DNA of 64,000 nucleotides from Borrelia coriaceae. GTDB taxonomy: Bacteria; Spirochaetota; Spirochaetia; Borreliales; Borreliaceae. The DNA is taken from assembly GCF_023035295.1 (NCBI RefSeq), contig NZ_CP075076.1:744001-808000 (forward strand), written 5' to 3'. Of the stretch, positions 45,451-53,944 are shown in pieces (positions within the stretch are counted from its first letter, which is position 1; the number at the start of each line of letters is the position of its first letter). The notes under the pieces are model-generated. The model did not search any database and had not been told where the DNA came from. It saw nothing but the letters and a program-made list of their open reading frames with translations. The translations under genes were made by a program, and so were the position numbers.

Positions 45451-45480
45451 AATATACGAAAAAGTTGAGTATTAAGTCAA
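45451..45480 (-). promoter_or_regulatory. Probable groES promoter
   Basis: On the minus strand TTGACT (45480-45475) is followed by an 18-base spacer and TATATT (45456-45451). The start would be near 45444, about 24 bases before the groES ATG. This is a standard sigma-70 arrangement; I see no CIRCE-type inverted repeat. Confidence 0.65.
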
Positions 45481-45496
45481 TATATTTAGATAATAC

Positions 45497-45525
45497 TTGA
45501 AACTTCATTTAATTTTAAAGATAAT
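45497..45525 (+). promoter_or_regulatory. Probable promoter of the ABC-F gene
   Basis: TTGAAA (45497-45502), a 17-base spacer and GATAAT (45520-45525) fit the consensus with one mismatch in each box. The start would be near 45532, about 32 bases before the TTG start codon. It diverges from the groES promoter. Confidence 0.55.
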
Positions 45526-45563
45526 TCTTTTAATAAAATATCAATTTTAGGTGGAAAAATAGT

Positions 45564-47195
45564 TTGATAGCAGTAAATAATTTAGAAGTTGCATTTGGAG
45601 AGAGAATTTTATTTAAAGATGTTAATATTAAATTTTCTTCTGGAAATTGTTATGGTATAATTGGAGCTAATGGTGCAGGTAAAAGTACGTTTTTGAAAGT
45701 TTTAGGTGGAACAATTGAGCCTAGCAAGGGTGAAGTGTTGATTGCTAAGAATCAAAGAATGGCTGTACTTGAGCAAAATCAATTTGCTTATGATGATTTC
45801 AGGGTTATTGATACTGTGATTATGGGGCACAAGAACCTTTATGCTGTGCAAAGGGAAAAAGATGAAATTTATGAAAAGCTTGATTTTAGTGATGAAGATG
45901 GAATTAGAGCGGGAGAACTTGAGGCGGAATTTGCCGAGCTTGGAGGTTATGAGGCTGAGTCTAATGCAGCAGTACTTCTTAAAGGGTTGGGCATAGATGA
46001 GTCTGTTCATTCTAGCTTAATGAGAGATATTGAAGCGGCTTTAAGAGTAAGAGTGCTCTTAGCACAGGCTCTTTTTGGAGAGCCTGATATATTACTTCTT
46101 GATGAACCTACTAATAATCTTGATATTCAATCGATTAAGTGGCTGGAAGAATTTTTGATTAATTTTGAAAATACAGTTATTGTTGTGTCACATGATAGGC
46201 ATTTTTTAAATCAAGTTTGTACTCATATTGTTGATATTGATTATGGAAAAATTCAAGTTTATATTGGTAACTATGATTTTTGGTATGAAACTAGTCAAAT
46301 TCTTAATAAGCAACTAAAAGATGCTAAAAAAAGATCTGAAGAAAAAATAGCAGAACTTAAGACTTTTATTCAAAGATTTTCAAGTAATGCATCTAAGTCT
46401 AGACAAGCAACATCAAGAAAGAAATTAATTGATAAGATTAAGGTTGAAGATCTAAAACCTTCTTTGCGAAAGTTTCCTTATGTTAATTTTAAGAGTGAGA
46501 GAGATCTTGGGAAAAATGTTATTACAATTAAAAATTTGACTAAAGAATTTGAAGGGCAACATATTTTAAACAAGTTTAGCATTGTTGTAGAACCTGGGCA
46601 AAAAATTGTTTTTTTGGGCAGTCCAATCTCAGCAAGTTCTCTTTTTGATATAGTGACCAATGAAGATAGAGATTATAAAGGGCATTATGAATGGGGGGCC
46701 ACCGTTAATTTTGCATACTTTAAGAAAGATAATGAACAGTATTTTACTGTAGATTTGAGCTTAGTAGATTGGCTAAGACAATATTCAAAAGAGCAGGATG
46801 AAACTTACATTCGGGGATTTTTGGGGCGAATGCTTTTTAGTCAAGACGAGGCTTTAAAAAGAGTTAATGTTCTTTCAGGGGGTGAAAAGGTAAGATGTCT
46901 GCTTTCAAAAATAATGCTTAGCGGTGCTAATGTATTATTGTTGGATCAACCAACTAATCATTTAGATCTTGAGGCAATTACGTCTTTAAATACTGGTCTT
47001 CAAGATTTTAAAGGAGTTGTTTTATTCACTTCTCATGATCATCAATTTATTGATACCATTGCTAATAGAATTATTGAATTTACACCTAATGGAATAATTG
47101 ATCGTTTTATGACTTTTTCAGAGTATATTGATGATCCTAAAGTTAAGGAGCTAAGAGATAAGCTTTATGAAGGCCATGCGAGCTTGAAACTATAG
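45564..47195 (+). CDS. ABC-F family ATPase with degenerate second Walker A (YkpA/YbiT-like)
   Basis: ABC-F proteins bind ribosomes and affect translation rather than transport; there are no membrane segments. The 543-residue protein has domain 1 with Walker A GANGAGKS (34-41) and Walker B ILLLDEPTNNLD. Its signature is atypical (IEAALRVRVLLAQALF), much as in the YbiT/YkpA branch. After the linker, domain 2 should have a second Walker A, but near residue 352 it reads GSPISASSLF. Its signature LSGGEK (from residue 437) is intact, and its Walker B is LLLD461-Q462-PTNHLD, with Gln replacing the catalytic Glu. TTG 45564 follows AGGTGG. Confidence 0.9.
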   Translation: MIAVNNLEVAFGERILFKDVNIKFSSGNCYGIIGANGAGKSTFLKVLGGTIEPSKGEVLIAKNQRMAVLEQNQFAYDDFRVIDTVIMGHKNLYAVQREKDEIYEKLDFSDEDGIRAGELEAEFAELGGYEAESNAAVLLKGLGIDESVHSSLMRDIEAALRVRVLLAQALFGEPDILLLDEPTNNLDIQSIKWLEEFLINFENTVIVVSHDRHFLNQVCTHIVDIDYGKIQVYIGNYDFWYETSQILNKQLKDAKKRSEEKIAELKTFIQRFSSNASKSRQATSRKKLIDKIKVEDLKPSLRKFPYVNFKSERDLGKNVITIKNLTKEFEGQHILNKFSIVVEPGQKIVFLGSPISASSLFDIVTNEDRDYKGHYEWGATVNFAYFKKDNEQYFTVDLSLVDWLRQYSKEQDETYIRGFLGRMLFSQDEALKRVNVLSGGEKVRCLLSKIMLSGANVLLLDQPTNHLDLEAITSLNTGLQDFKGVVLFTSHDHQFIDTIANRIIEFTPNGIIDRFMTFSEYIDDPKVKELRDKLYEGHASLKL

Positions 47196-47223
47196 CTAGA
47201 TATTTAACCATTACAGGATATTT

Positions 47224-48903
47224 GTGTTTTTGAAGTTTAATATTTTCATTTTTGTATTTTTAGGTTCTTATGTTTATCTTTCAGCAGATGTTAATCTTTA
47301 TTTTCAGAAAGCTTTAACAGGTCAAGTTTTAGGAAGTCCTATTCTTGATGAGAGACGTGATACTATTACGGTATTGACAAAAGATAGGTGGTTGATAACT
47401 TATACCATGTCTTTAGATAAAAAATATTCTTATAGGTTAGATCGCATTCCTTATCCTTTTCTTTTAAAGGATTTTGGTAGTGGATATTATGTTATTACGG
47501 GGCGTAATGAAGTTCAAAAGATTAGGAGAGGAAAGCTTATATGGAGATATAGATTAGATGTTGCTCCTATAAAAGCTCCTTCAATTGGGAATGGTTATAT
47601 TTTAATCCCGCAGGTTGATGGGAGAGTTGTTGCTTTAAGACTTGGTGATGGTCAAAAGGTTTTTGAGGTCAACATTGAAGGTCAAGCAGTTACTTCTTCT
47701 GTTGTACTTGAAAATGGTAATTTTTATATTGCAAATGACAATTGTAAAATGTTTGCTTTTAATTCTCAAGGAGAACAAATATGGATTACTAGTCTTATGT
47801 CTTTGCCCAATGTATTAATGCTCAGTACTAATCATGAAATAATTGTTGGTTATCAATCCGGAGATGTTGTTGTTTATGATAGTGATTTTGGTGATATATT
47901 AAGTTCCATTAGTTTAAATTATCCTATTAATTTTTTATTTGAAAAGTTTAATGGAGAATATATAGCCGTTTCTAATGATGGGATTTTTTTTAATTTAAGT
48001 AGAAACCTTGAACTTATGTTTTCTAAAGATTTACCTTTAAAGCTTAAGGAAGCTATGCTTTATAATAACAAGAGTCTTTTTGTTGTCGTAAAGTCAAATG
48101 GTGTTTTAGCTATTGATGAATATTTTCAGCCGGTTGATATGTATGATGATATGAAAGAAATATCGGGACTTGTAGCTAATGTTGGAATAATTATTACTGG
48201 AGGACTTAATTGGATACTGACTGCTTATTATTATGAATATAAAGATGAGCTTGATGTTATTGTTTGGAATCATACATTAGGTAATAGATATCATCAAAAT
48301 AGGATAGATTTTAGAGAAAGATCTTTAGTAGATCATGAGGATGTTTATTTAGCTCTTGATGAAATGTTGGATTCTACATATAGCATGAAGACTTATAATA
48401 ATTTTTTAAGTACTCTAGATTCTCTGGTGATGAAATATGGTAGTTTTCCTAAAAAATATTTAAATTTATATGAAAAAGTTATTAATAATTGGCTTGCTCC
48501 AAAAAATGGAGTTGATAGAATTGTTCAAAGAGGGCAGCTTTATAAGTATTTTATGTATGTTGATGATTCAGCTTCGGTTAAGAGTTTTATTAATATGGCA
48601 ATTGAAGAAAAGGATATTAGCAATGTGATTCAATTAGTTAAAGGTATTGCTAAGTTCGATTATTATTATGAACAAGATGAACTTGTATATAATTATATTC
48701 AGTACATAATATTGAATTATCAGGGTAATTTAGATATAGCTTATGCTGTTGTTTTAAGCTTGCGTAAGATAATTTTAAATTCTACAGAAGATAATCTTAA
48801 AAGATATAAAAGTAAATATTTAACTCTTTTGAAATTTATAAAAAGACAAAATTTTTCCGACAGAATTAATCAGTGTGTTAATGAAATTATTATGTCTCTT
48901 TGA
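47224..48903 (+). CDS. Secreted PQQ-like beta-propeller protein
   Basis: The 559-residue product starts at GTG 47224 with a signal peptide (about 1-21, LSA-DV cleavage). The first 350 residues show PQQ-type propeller blades: APIKAPSIGNGYILIPQVDG, RVVALRLGDGQKVFEVNIEG, NFYIANDNCKMFAFNSQGEQ and DVVVYDSDFGDILSS. The last 200 residues look helical. It resembles BamB-type and enzyme-scaffold propellers in outline only, so a periplasmic binding or assembly role is conceivable. No operon partner lies downstream, and p83/100 starts 137 bases later. Confidence 0.82.
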   Translation: MFLKFNIFIFVFLGSYVYLSADVNLYFQKALTGQVLGSPILDERRDTITVLTKDRWLITYTMSLDKKYSYRLDRIPYPFLLKDFGSGYYVITGRNEVQKIRRGKLIWRYRLDVAPIKAPSIGNGYILIPQVDGRVVALRLGDGQKVFEVNIEGQAVTSSVVLENGNFYIANDNCKMFAFNSQGEQIWITSLMSLPNVLMLSTNHEIIVGYQSGDVVVYDSDFGDILSSISLNYPINFLFEKFNGEYIAVSNDGIFFNLSRNLELMFSKDLPLKLKEAMLYNNKSLFVVVKSNGVLAIDEYFQPVDMYDDMKEISGLVANVGIIITGGLNWILTAYYYEYKDELDVIVWNHTLGNRYHQNRIDFRERSLVDHEDVYLALDEMLDSTYSMKTYNNFLSTLDSLVMKYGSFPKKYLNLYEKVINNWLAPKNGVDRIVQRGQLYKYFMYVDDSASVKSFINMAIEEKDISNVIQLVKGIAKFDYYYEQDELVYNYIQYIILNYQGNLDIAYAVVLSLRKIILNSTEDNLKRYKSKYLTLLKFIKRQNFSDRINQCVNEIIMSL

Positions 48904-49039
48904 TTCATTTTGTTGCTAATTTTATGTTATCATTTACTAAATACATAATTATTAAAATGTGTTAGAGTTAATGGTTAAATTTATACCGATTTAGTTAATT
49001 AATAATAGCATTTATGATTAACTATGGGAGAATTTTATT

Positions 49040-51148
49040 ATGGAAAGAATACGGGTACTTTTTATTTTTTTATGCATCTTTTTCAATGTTTTTACTTTTC
49101 ATGCTAGAGAAGTTGATAAGAAGAAGTTAAAAGATTTTGTTAATATGGATCTTGAATTTGTTAATTATCAAGGTCCTTATGATTCTCAAGATACATACCA
49201 GCAAATAGTAGGTATTGGTGAATTTTTAGCTAAGAATTTAATCAATAATAAATCTAATTATTATAATAAATATTACGTTAATAGGTATATTGATGGTAAG
49301 GATGAAAAGAGTAGTGCAGATGTTTTTGTTATTGCTGATAAGTCTTCTCTTGATAGCATTTTAAATCTTAGAAAAATACTTACAGGGTATTTAATGGCAG
49401 GTTTTGATTACAGTAAAGAGAGTGCTGAATTACTTGCTAAAGCTATTACAATATATAATGCTACTTATCGAGGTGATTTGGATTATTATAATGATGCTTA
49501 TATTCAACCTGCTCTTAAAGACTTAAGTAAAAATAATGTAGGACTTTCAAGAGTCTATAGTCAGTGGGCTGGGAAAACTCATATTTTTATTCCTCTTAAG
49601 AGAAATATTTTATCTGGCAACATCGAATCTGATGTTGATCTTGACAAAATAGTTACAGAAAAGGTAGTTATATCGCTTTTAAGTGAAAATGAAGGAGTTG
49701 GTACAGACTTTGCAAGAGACTTAACCGATATTCAGGATGAGATACGTGATGTTGATCAGGAAAAAATTGATATTGAATCTGTTACTTTGAAAAACATTGA
49801 TGATGAATTAACAGAGACTATTGATAACTTAAGAAAACAGCTTGAGAAGGCTACTGATGATTCTGAAAAGGAAGATATTAATAAGCAAATTGACGATAAG
49901 ATAACCGAGAGGGATATTTTAAATGATAAGACAGATGTGCTTAAGAAGTCACAGAAAAAATTAGACAGTTCTCAAGAGAGATTAGATAGGCAAAGGGATG
50001 TTGTTAGAGATAAGATACAAGAAGGTATTGATAAGGAGAATCAAGGTAAAAATTTACCAAAACCTGGGGACATAAGTTCACCGAAAGTAGATGAAAAATT
50101 GAAATTAAATGAAGCTATTGAGGATTTGGAAGAGCAACTTGAGAGGTCTACTGATGATTCTGAAAGGGAAGCGATTAAGAAGCAAATTGATGATAAGATG
50201 CTCAAAAGAGATTCTTTAAAGGATAAAATAGGTGGGCTTAAAGAGTCGAAGAACGAATTAGATAATTCCCAGAAAAAATTAGACAAAAGAGATGCAGTTA
50301 AGGATAGGAGACAGGAAAGCCTTGATAAGAAAAATAAAGATAAAAATTTATCTAAACCTGTAGCAATAAATCCGGTAACACGAGGTAAAAGGAATAAACT
50401 TCAAGGTAAGGTTAAGGTACAGGAAAGCCTTGATAAAAAAAGTAAAGATAAAAATTTGCCCAAGCCTGTAGCAGTAAGTCCAGTAAAGAAAAATGAAAAA
50501 TTTAAATCAGCTGAGAAGTTGAAAAAAGAGCTTAAAAAAGCTACTGCTAATGCTTCTAATAACATTTCTAGTGTTGCAAACAAGAAATTTAATCGTTTAT
50601 CCAATAAGCCCTTAAAGGCCAAAGAAAAATCGGGTCAACCTGAAAGTACAGGTAAATTATCTCTTGAAAAGGAAAGTCATAAGCCTGTATTTTTAGAGAT
50701 TTTAAATCCCAAGACGAATTTAGGCGTTCTTAGGGTTATTGGTTCGGATGAAAAGCAATTGGATAAGGGTTATCAGCATGGTATTAGAAGGTATGGGATT
50801 TATGAGAGAAAAGATGATTTTGTAGCTATAAAATTTTGTTCAGGTATTGCAAAGCTTCAGTTGCTTAGTAAATCAGAGAATTTAAAAGTTAAATCTGAGG
50901 CAAGCTTTGAGTTAAGTAGAGATTCTTCTCTTTTTGTTGATTCAGAAATGATTTTGGTTGTTGTTAAGGATAATAATATTTGGAAATTAGCAAAATTTTC
51001 TTCAAGAGACTTGAGTAAGTTTATTTTATCAGAAGATGAAGTTTTACCATTTACAAGTTTTACTGTTAATAAAGGACATATTTATTTGCAAGATGCTTCT
51101 AAAAAGATTATTACTTTAGATTTAAACACCTTGAAAAAGATACCTTAA
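49040..51148 (+). CDS. p83/100 antigen
   Basis: This is the high-molecular-mass antigen of Borrelia. The 702-residue protein has a signal peptide (about 1-22), an N-terminal region starting KKKLKDFVNMDLEFVNYQGP, and a long coiled coil rich in Lys/Asp/Glu (about 235-520) that includes two 83-84-codon tandem units. A C-terminal beta-rich domain follows (KPVFLEILNPKTNLGVLRVI ... NKGHIYLQDASKKIITLDL). No lipobox is present. The start is supported by GGGAG at 49025-49029. A bidirectional terminator separates it from the converging tRNA genes. Confidence 0.95.
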   Translation: MERIRVLFIFLCIFFNVFTFHAREVDKKKLKDFVNMDLEFVNYQGPYDSQDTYQQIVGIGEFLAKNLINNKSNYYNKYYVNRYIDGKDEKSSADVFVIADKSSLDSILNLRKILTGYLMAGFDYSKESAELLAKAITIYNATYRGDLDYYNDAYIQPALKDLSKNNVGLSRVYSQWAGKTHIFIPLKRNILSGNIESDVDLDKIVTEKVVISLLSENEGVGTDFARDLTDIQDEIRDVDQEKIDIESVTLKNIDDELTETIDNLRKQLEKATDDSEKEDINKQIDDKITERDILNDKTDVLKKSQKKLDSSQERLDRQRDVVRDKIQEGIDKENQGKNLPKPGDISSPKVDEKLKLNEAIEDLEEQLERSTDDSEREAIKKQIDDKMLKRDSLKDKIGGLKESKNELDNSQKKLDKRDAVKDRRQESLDKKNKDKNLSKPVAINPVTRGKRNKLQGKVKVQESLDKKSKDKNLPKPVAVSPVKKNEKFKSAEKLKKELKKATANASNNISSVANKKFNRLSNKPLKAKEKSGQPESTGKLSLEKESHKPVFLEILNPKTNLGVLRVIGSDEKQLDKGYQHGIRRYGIYERKDDFVAIKFCSGIAKLQLLSKSENLKVKSEASFELSRDSSLFVDSEMILVVVKDNNIWKLAKFSSRDLSKFILSEDEVLPFTSFTVNKGHIYLQDASKKIITLDLNTLKKIP
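49814..50065 (+). repeat. p83/100 internal repeat, copy A
   Basis: Residues 259-342 (from ETIDNLRKQLEKATDDSEKE to KNLPKP) match residues 358-440 of copy B in order and spacing. Copies are 15 codons apart, a period of 99 codons. The unit is charged and coiled-coil forming. Confidence 0.75.
50111..50359 (+). repeat. p83/100 internal repeat, copy B
   Basis: This copy runs from EAIEDLEEQLERSTDDSERE to KNLSKP. Its last 16 codons recur once more, almost identically, at 50419-50475 (QESLDKKSKDKNLPKPVAV), giving a third, partial unit. The pattern suggests duplication followed by drift. Confidence 0.75.
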
Positions 51149-51181
51149 ATTATTTTTATTATAAAGTGTTTGAGTAATTGG

Positions 51182-51213
51182 AAAAGGAAGAACAAGATTT
51201 TGTTCTTCCTTTT
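51182..51213. terminator. Bidirectional terminator between p83/100 and tRNA-Pro
   Basis: A 14-bp perfect stem (51182-51195 with 51200-51213, core GGAAGAACAA/TTGTTCTTCC) has a four-base loop GATT. A-runs and T-runs flank it on both sides, so it can end p83/100 transcription rightwards and tRNA-Arg/tRNA-Pro transcription leftwards. Confidence 0.88.
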
Positions 51214-51226
51214 ATTATAAAGAAAA

Positions 51227-51299
51227 TCGGGACAGTGAGATTCGAACTCACGATCCCCTGCTCCCAAAGCAGGTGCCTTAGCCACTAGGCCATGTCCCG
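51227..51299 (-). tRNA. tRNA-Pro (anticodon TGG)
   Basis: A 73-base cloverleaf with acceptor CGGGACA/TGTCCCG, anticodon loop TTTGGGA (TGG) in a CTGCT/AGCAG stem, T-arm GTGAG-TTCGAAT-CTCAC and discriminator A. CCA is not encoded. It is nine bases downstream of tRNA-Arg on the same strand and is probably processed from the same transcript. Confidence 0.98.
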
Positions 51300-51308
51300 A
51301 AAAAATTA

Positions 51309-51382
51309 CGCGCCAATTAGGACTCGAACCTAAAACCTACAGATTAGAAGTCTGTTGCTCTATCCAGTTGAGCTATTAGCGC
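51309..51382 (-). tRNA. tRNA-Arg (anticodon TCT)
   Basis: A 74-base cloverleaf with acceptor GCGCTAA/TTGGCGC (one T-G pair), anticodon loop CTTCTAA (TCT) and T-arm TTAGG-TTCGAGT-CCTAA, discriminator G. TCT reads AGA/AGG, the main arginine codons in this AT-rich genome. In other bacteria this wobble U34 carries mnm5, which links it to the MnmD-like gene. Confidence 0.98.
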
Positions 51383-51399
51383 TTTTGAGCTTAAAATTG

Positions 51400-51428
51400 A
51401 GTATATCATGTTGAAAAACCCTTGTCAA
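51400..51428 (-). promoter_or_regulatory. Strong promoter of tRNA-Arg/tRNA-Pro
   Basis: On the minus strand TTGACA (51428-51423) is followed by exactly 17 bases and TATACT (51405-51400). The start would be near 51393, about ten bases before the tRNA-Arg 5' end. It is the best sigma-70 match in the window. Its -35 box overlaps a candidate nth -35 (TTGTCA, 51422-51427) on the other strand. Confidence 0.85.
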
Positions 51429-51484
51429 TCAAAATATTTATTACTTATGTTTTATTAGAATTATGGATGTTTTATAATGATTCT

Positions 51485-52102
51485 ATGCTTAACATTAATT
51501 TAATTGTAGATGAAGCTTTGTCTAGGTATCCAGATGTTAAACCTTTTTTAAATTTTAGAAATAATTATGAGCTTTTGATAATGGTAATTTTGAGTGCGAG
51601 GACAACTGATAATATGGTCAATAAAATTGCACCTGAACTTTTTAAGAAATATAAGGATTTTGAAAGTTTGGCGTATGCTGATTTGATAGATGTTGAGAAT
51701 TTGATTTATAAACTAGGATTTTATTCAAATAAATCTAAGAATATTATAAATTGTGCGCGAATGATTTTAGAAAAATTTAAAGGTACTATTCCAAATAATA
51801 TTTTCGATCTTGTATCTTTGCCAGGAGTAGGTAGAAAAACTGCCAATGTTATTCTTGGAGTTGTTTATGATAAGCCTGCTATAATTGTAGATACTCATTT
51901 TAGTAGAGTTGTTATTAGACATGGGATTACCCTTGAGAGAACGCCTTTGAAAATTGAATTAGATTTAAAGAGTAAAATACCTGATGCTAAGCAATATAAA
52001 TTTTCCATGTCTATTAATAAACATGGAAGAGATATTTGTACGTCACGTAGTAAGAATTGTGCAAATTGTTTTTTGGAAAAATTTGCACCGAGACTGATTT
52101 GA
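51485..52102 (+). CDS. nth: Endonuclease III (DNA glycosylase/AP lyase) with three-cysteine cluster site
   Basis: This base-excision repair enzyme removes oxidised pyrimidines. From ATG 51485 it has 205 residues; ATG 51467 is also possible, but 51485 matches the family's N-terminal spacing. The helix-hairpin-helix LPGVGRKTANVILG carries the catalytic lysine, and VDTHFSRV carries the catalytic aspartate. The C-terminal [4Fe-4S] motif normally reads C-x6-C-x2-C-x5-C. Here CTSRSKNCANCFLEKFA has the first three cysteines, but Ala occupies the fourth. The gene converges on the oppC-type gene, eight bases apart. Confidence 0.93.
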   Translation: MLNINLIVDEALSRYPDVKPFLNFRNNYELLIMVILSARTTDNMVNKIAPELFKKYKDFESLAYADLIDVENLIYKLGFYSNKSKNIINCARMILEKFKGTIPNNIFDLVSLPGVGRKTANVILGVVYDKPAIIVDTHFSRVVIRHGITLERTPLKIELDLKSKIPDAKQYKFSMSINKHGRDICTSRSKNCANCFLEKFAPRLI

Positions 52103-52110
52103 TTGTAATT

Positions 52111-52965
52111 TCATGATGAAATATAAGCTTTCATATTTTTTTTAAGTTTGAGACTTATTGTTGCTAATATAATATTAATGATTAGTAATATAATGAGTGG
52201 ATTTGCCCATATCCAAAAGTATTCTTGTCCCATTTCAATGTACCCTAAAAGTTCTCCAAGGCTTGGATATGAACTTCTTTCTGTTCTTTGTAAGAAATTT
52301 ACTACTTCGAAAGTAGTTAAACTTTTTGAGATTTGTAGAGGAATTATTGATGATATTGATGAGAAAACTTCTGGAAATATATGATATATGATTATTCTAA
52401 ATTTACTTGCACCCATAGTCTTGCTTGCATTAACATAATCAAGGTTTTTAGTTAATAATGTGATATTTCTTGTTATGAATGAAAGTTTGATCCAACCGTG
52501 TATTAATGCTAAGGTAATGGCAACTTCCAATATGTTATAGTTTTTTTGTTTTGAAGAGTAATAAAAAATTAGCATTAATATATAAGAAAATGGTATGGTC
52601 TGTATTGATTCTATTGATTTTGATATTATCAAGCAAGTCTTAAATTTTAAGTTTCCTATTGTTATGCCTATAAAGATTCCAAGTATTGCAGAAATTGTTG
52701 AGTAACTAAATGCAAGTAAAAGAGAATTTCTGGTGGCAAGTATTAGTCTTGCCAGTATATCTCTGCCTATTTTATCCGTTCCTAGTGGATTTGTTCTTGT
52801 TGGTGCTTGAGGTAGTTTGTTTGTTGTTTGGATGTATATTTTATTTGGATCTTTTTTGTATATTGTGAATTTTGAATTTTCATTAATTAGTTTAGGAATT
52901 ATTATTAAAAATAAAATGGCTATTCCTAACAATGACATAATGTATAATTTTTGTAATTTAAGCAT
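52111..52965 (-). CDS. Oligopeptide-type ABC transporter permease (OppC/DppC-like)
   Basis: This is a 284-residue inner-membrane permease. It has an N-terminal transmembrane helix, the OppC hallmark PLGTDKIGRDILARLILATRNSL, then five membrane segments with the EAA-type coupling loop (ASKTMGASKFRIIIYHIFPEV). The start overlaps the upstream permease stop by one base. No ATPase or substrate-binding protein is encoded nearby, so this pair may use ATPases from the main Opp operon. Confidence 0.9.
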   Translation of the reverse strand: MLKLQKLYIMSLLGIAILFLIIIPKLINENSKFTIYKKDPNKIYIQTTNKLPQAPTRTNPLGTDKIGRDILARLILATRNSLLLAFSYSTISAILGIFIGITIGNLKFKTCLIISKSIESIQTIPFSYILMLIFYYSSKQKNYNILEVAITLALIHGWIKLSFITRNITLLTKNLDYVNASKTMGASKFRIIIYHIFPEVFSSISSIIPLQISKSLTTFEVVNFLQRTERSSYPSLGELLGYIEMGQEYFWIWANPLIILLIINIILATISLKLKKNMKAYISS

Positions 52966-53861
52966 TACTCTAATATTCCTTTATAAGGGTTAATTTTATA
53001 TGTGAGAATGTCTGTTATTAAATTGGGTATGAGCATAACAAATACACCAACAAAGAGCAGGTCTCTATATATAATATAATCATTATTTTTGATGGCGTTA
53101 ATTGTTAGAGCGCCAACTCCGTCAATTCCAAACATTGTCTCAATAAAAGACGAGCCAAATAAAGCTGTTATAAGAACAGGTCTGAGATTCGTAATTAATG
53201 GAGAGAGAGAGGGAATTAGTGCATGAAGTGTGATTATTTTGAAATTTTTTATTCCTCTTGATTTTGCAGTTATTATGTAAAACTCGGACAAATTTTGATC
53301 TAGTGATTGTTTAAAAATGACAGCATTGAATACGAAAAATGCAAAGAACCATGCAAATCCACCTATGATTAAATTTTTTGGATTTATTTTTAGGTAGGAA
53401 AGTAGAGCAACCATTAATATTACAGTTAAATTTCTTGGTATTGAATGCAGAAATAACATTATGTAGTCTAAAATATTATTTAAAGTTGTATTTCTGACAA
53501 ATAAAGTCCAGATGATAATAAGTAAAATAGCCATTATATAAGATAGCACAATGCCTGGAATTGAGATTTTTAATGTGTTTTTCATTTTGTTAAAAATTAC
53601 TTTTATTGAGTATTTTCCTTTTGTAAGTGGGGAATTGTAAGATGTTCCCCATATTAATCCTCTATACTCTGTTTTGTAGACTATGTATATGCTACCTGCA
53701 ATATGTTTAGCAAAATGGTCTTTGCTTAAGGGTATATTTGTGTCAAGATCATATATTAATTTATAGCTTTTAATACTTTTAAGTATTCCAACATATTCCA
53801 AATACTCTCTTAATATATTTTTTTTTATAAGTGGGATATTTGGTTTGTTATCTGCAAACAT
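52965..53861 (-). CDS. Oligopeptide-type ABC transporter permease (OppB/DppB-like), start uncertain
   Basis: The 298 residues from ATG 53861 include five membrane segments and the coupling loop (TAKSRGIKNFKIITLHALIPS), FIETMFGIDGVGALTINAI and the C-terminal helix. This start begins in the periplasmic loop and omits the first transmembrane helix. In-frame codons upstream (53862-53948) encode exactly such a helix (FIIKNISYTLLNAIISTFFC) but contain no ATG, GTG or TTG. AAAGGAG lies five bases before a GTA at 53948-53946, the position where a start is expected. Confidence 0.87.
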   Translation of the reverse strand: MFADNKPNIPLIKKNILREYLEYVGILKSIKSYKLIYDLDTNIPLSKDHFAKHIAGSIYIVYKTEYRGLIWGTSYNSPLTKGKYSIKVIFNKMKNTLKISIPGIVLSYIMAILLIIIWTLFVRNTTLNNILDYIMLFLHSIPRNLTVILMVALLSYLKINPKNLIIGGFAWFFAFFVFNAVIFKQSLDQNLSEFYIITAKSRGIKNFKIITLHALIPSLSPLITNLRPVLITALFGSSFIETMFGIDGVGALTINAIKNNDYIIYRDLLFVGVFVMLIPNLITDILTYKINPYKGILE

Positions 53862-53944
53862 ATTGAGTAATGATATGCAAAAGAATGTTGATATGATAGC
53901 ATTAAGTAATGTATATGATATATTTTTTATAATAAATGCGGTTG

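Noticed and set aside
51422..51484. TTG start at 51422 for nth
   Set aside because: This TTG coincides with a probable -35 box and adds 21 residues absent from endonuclease III proteins.
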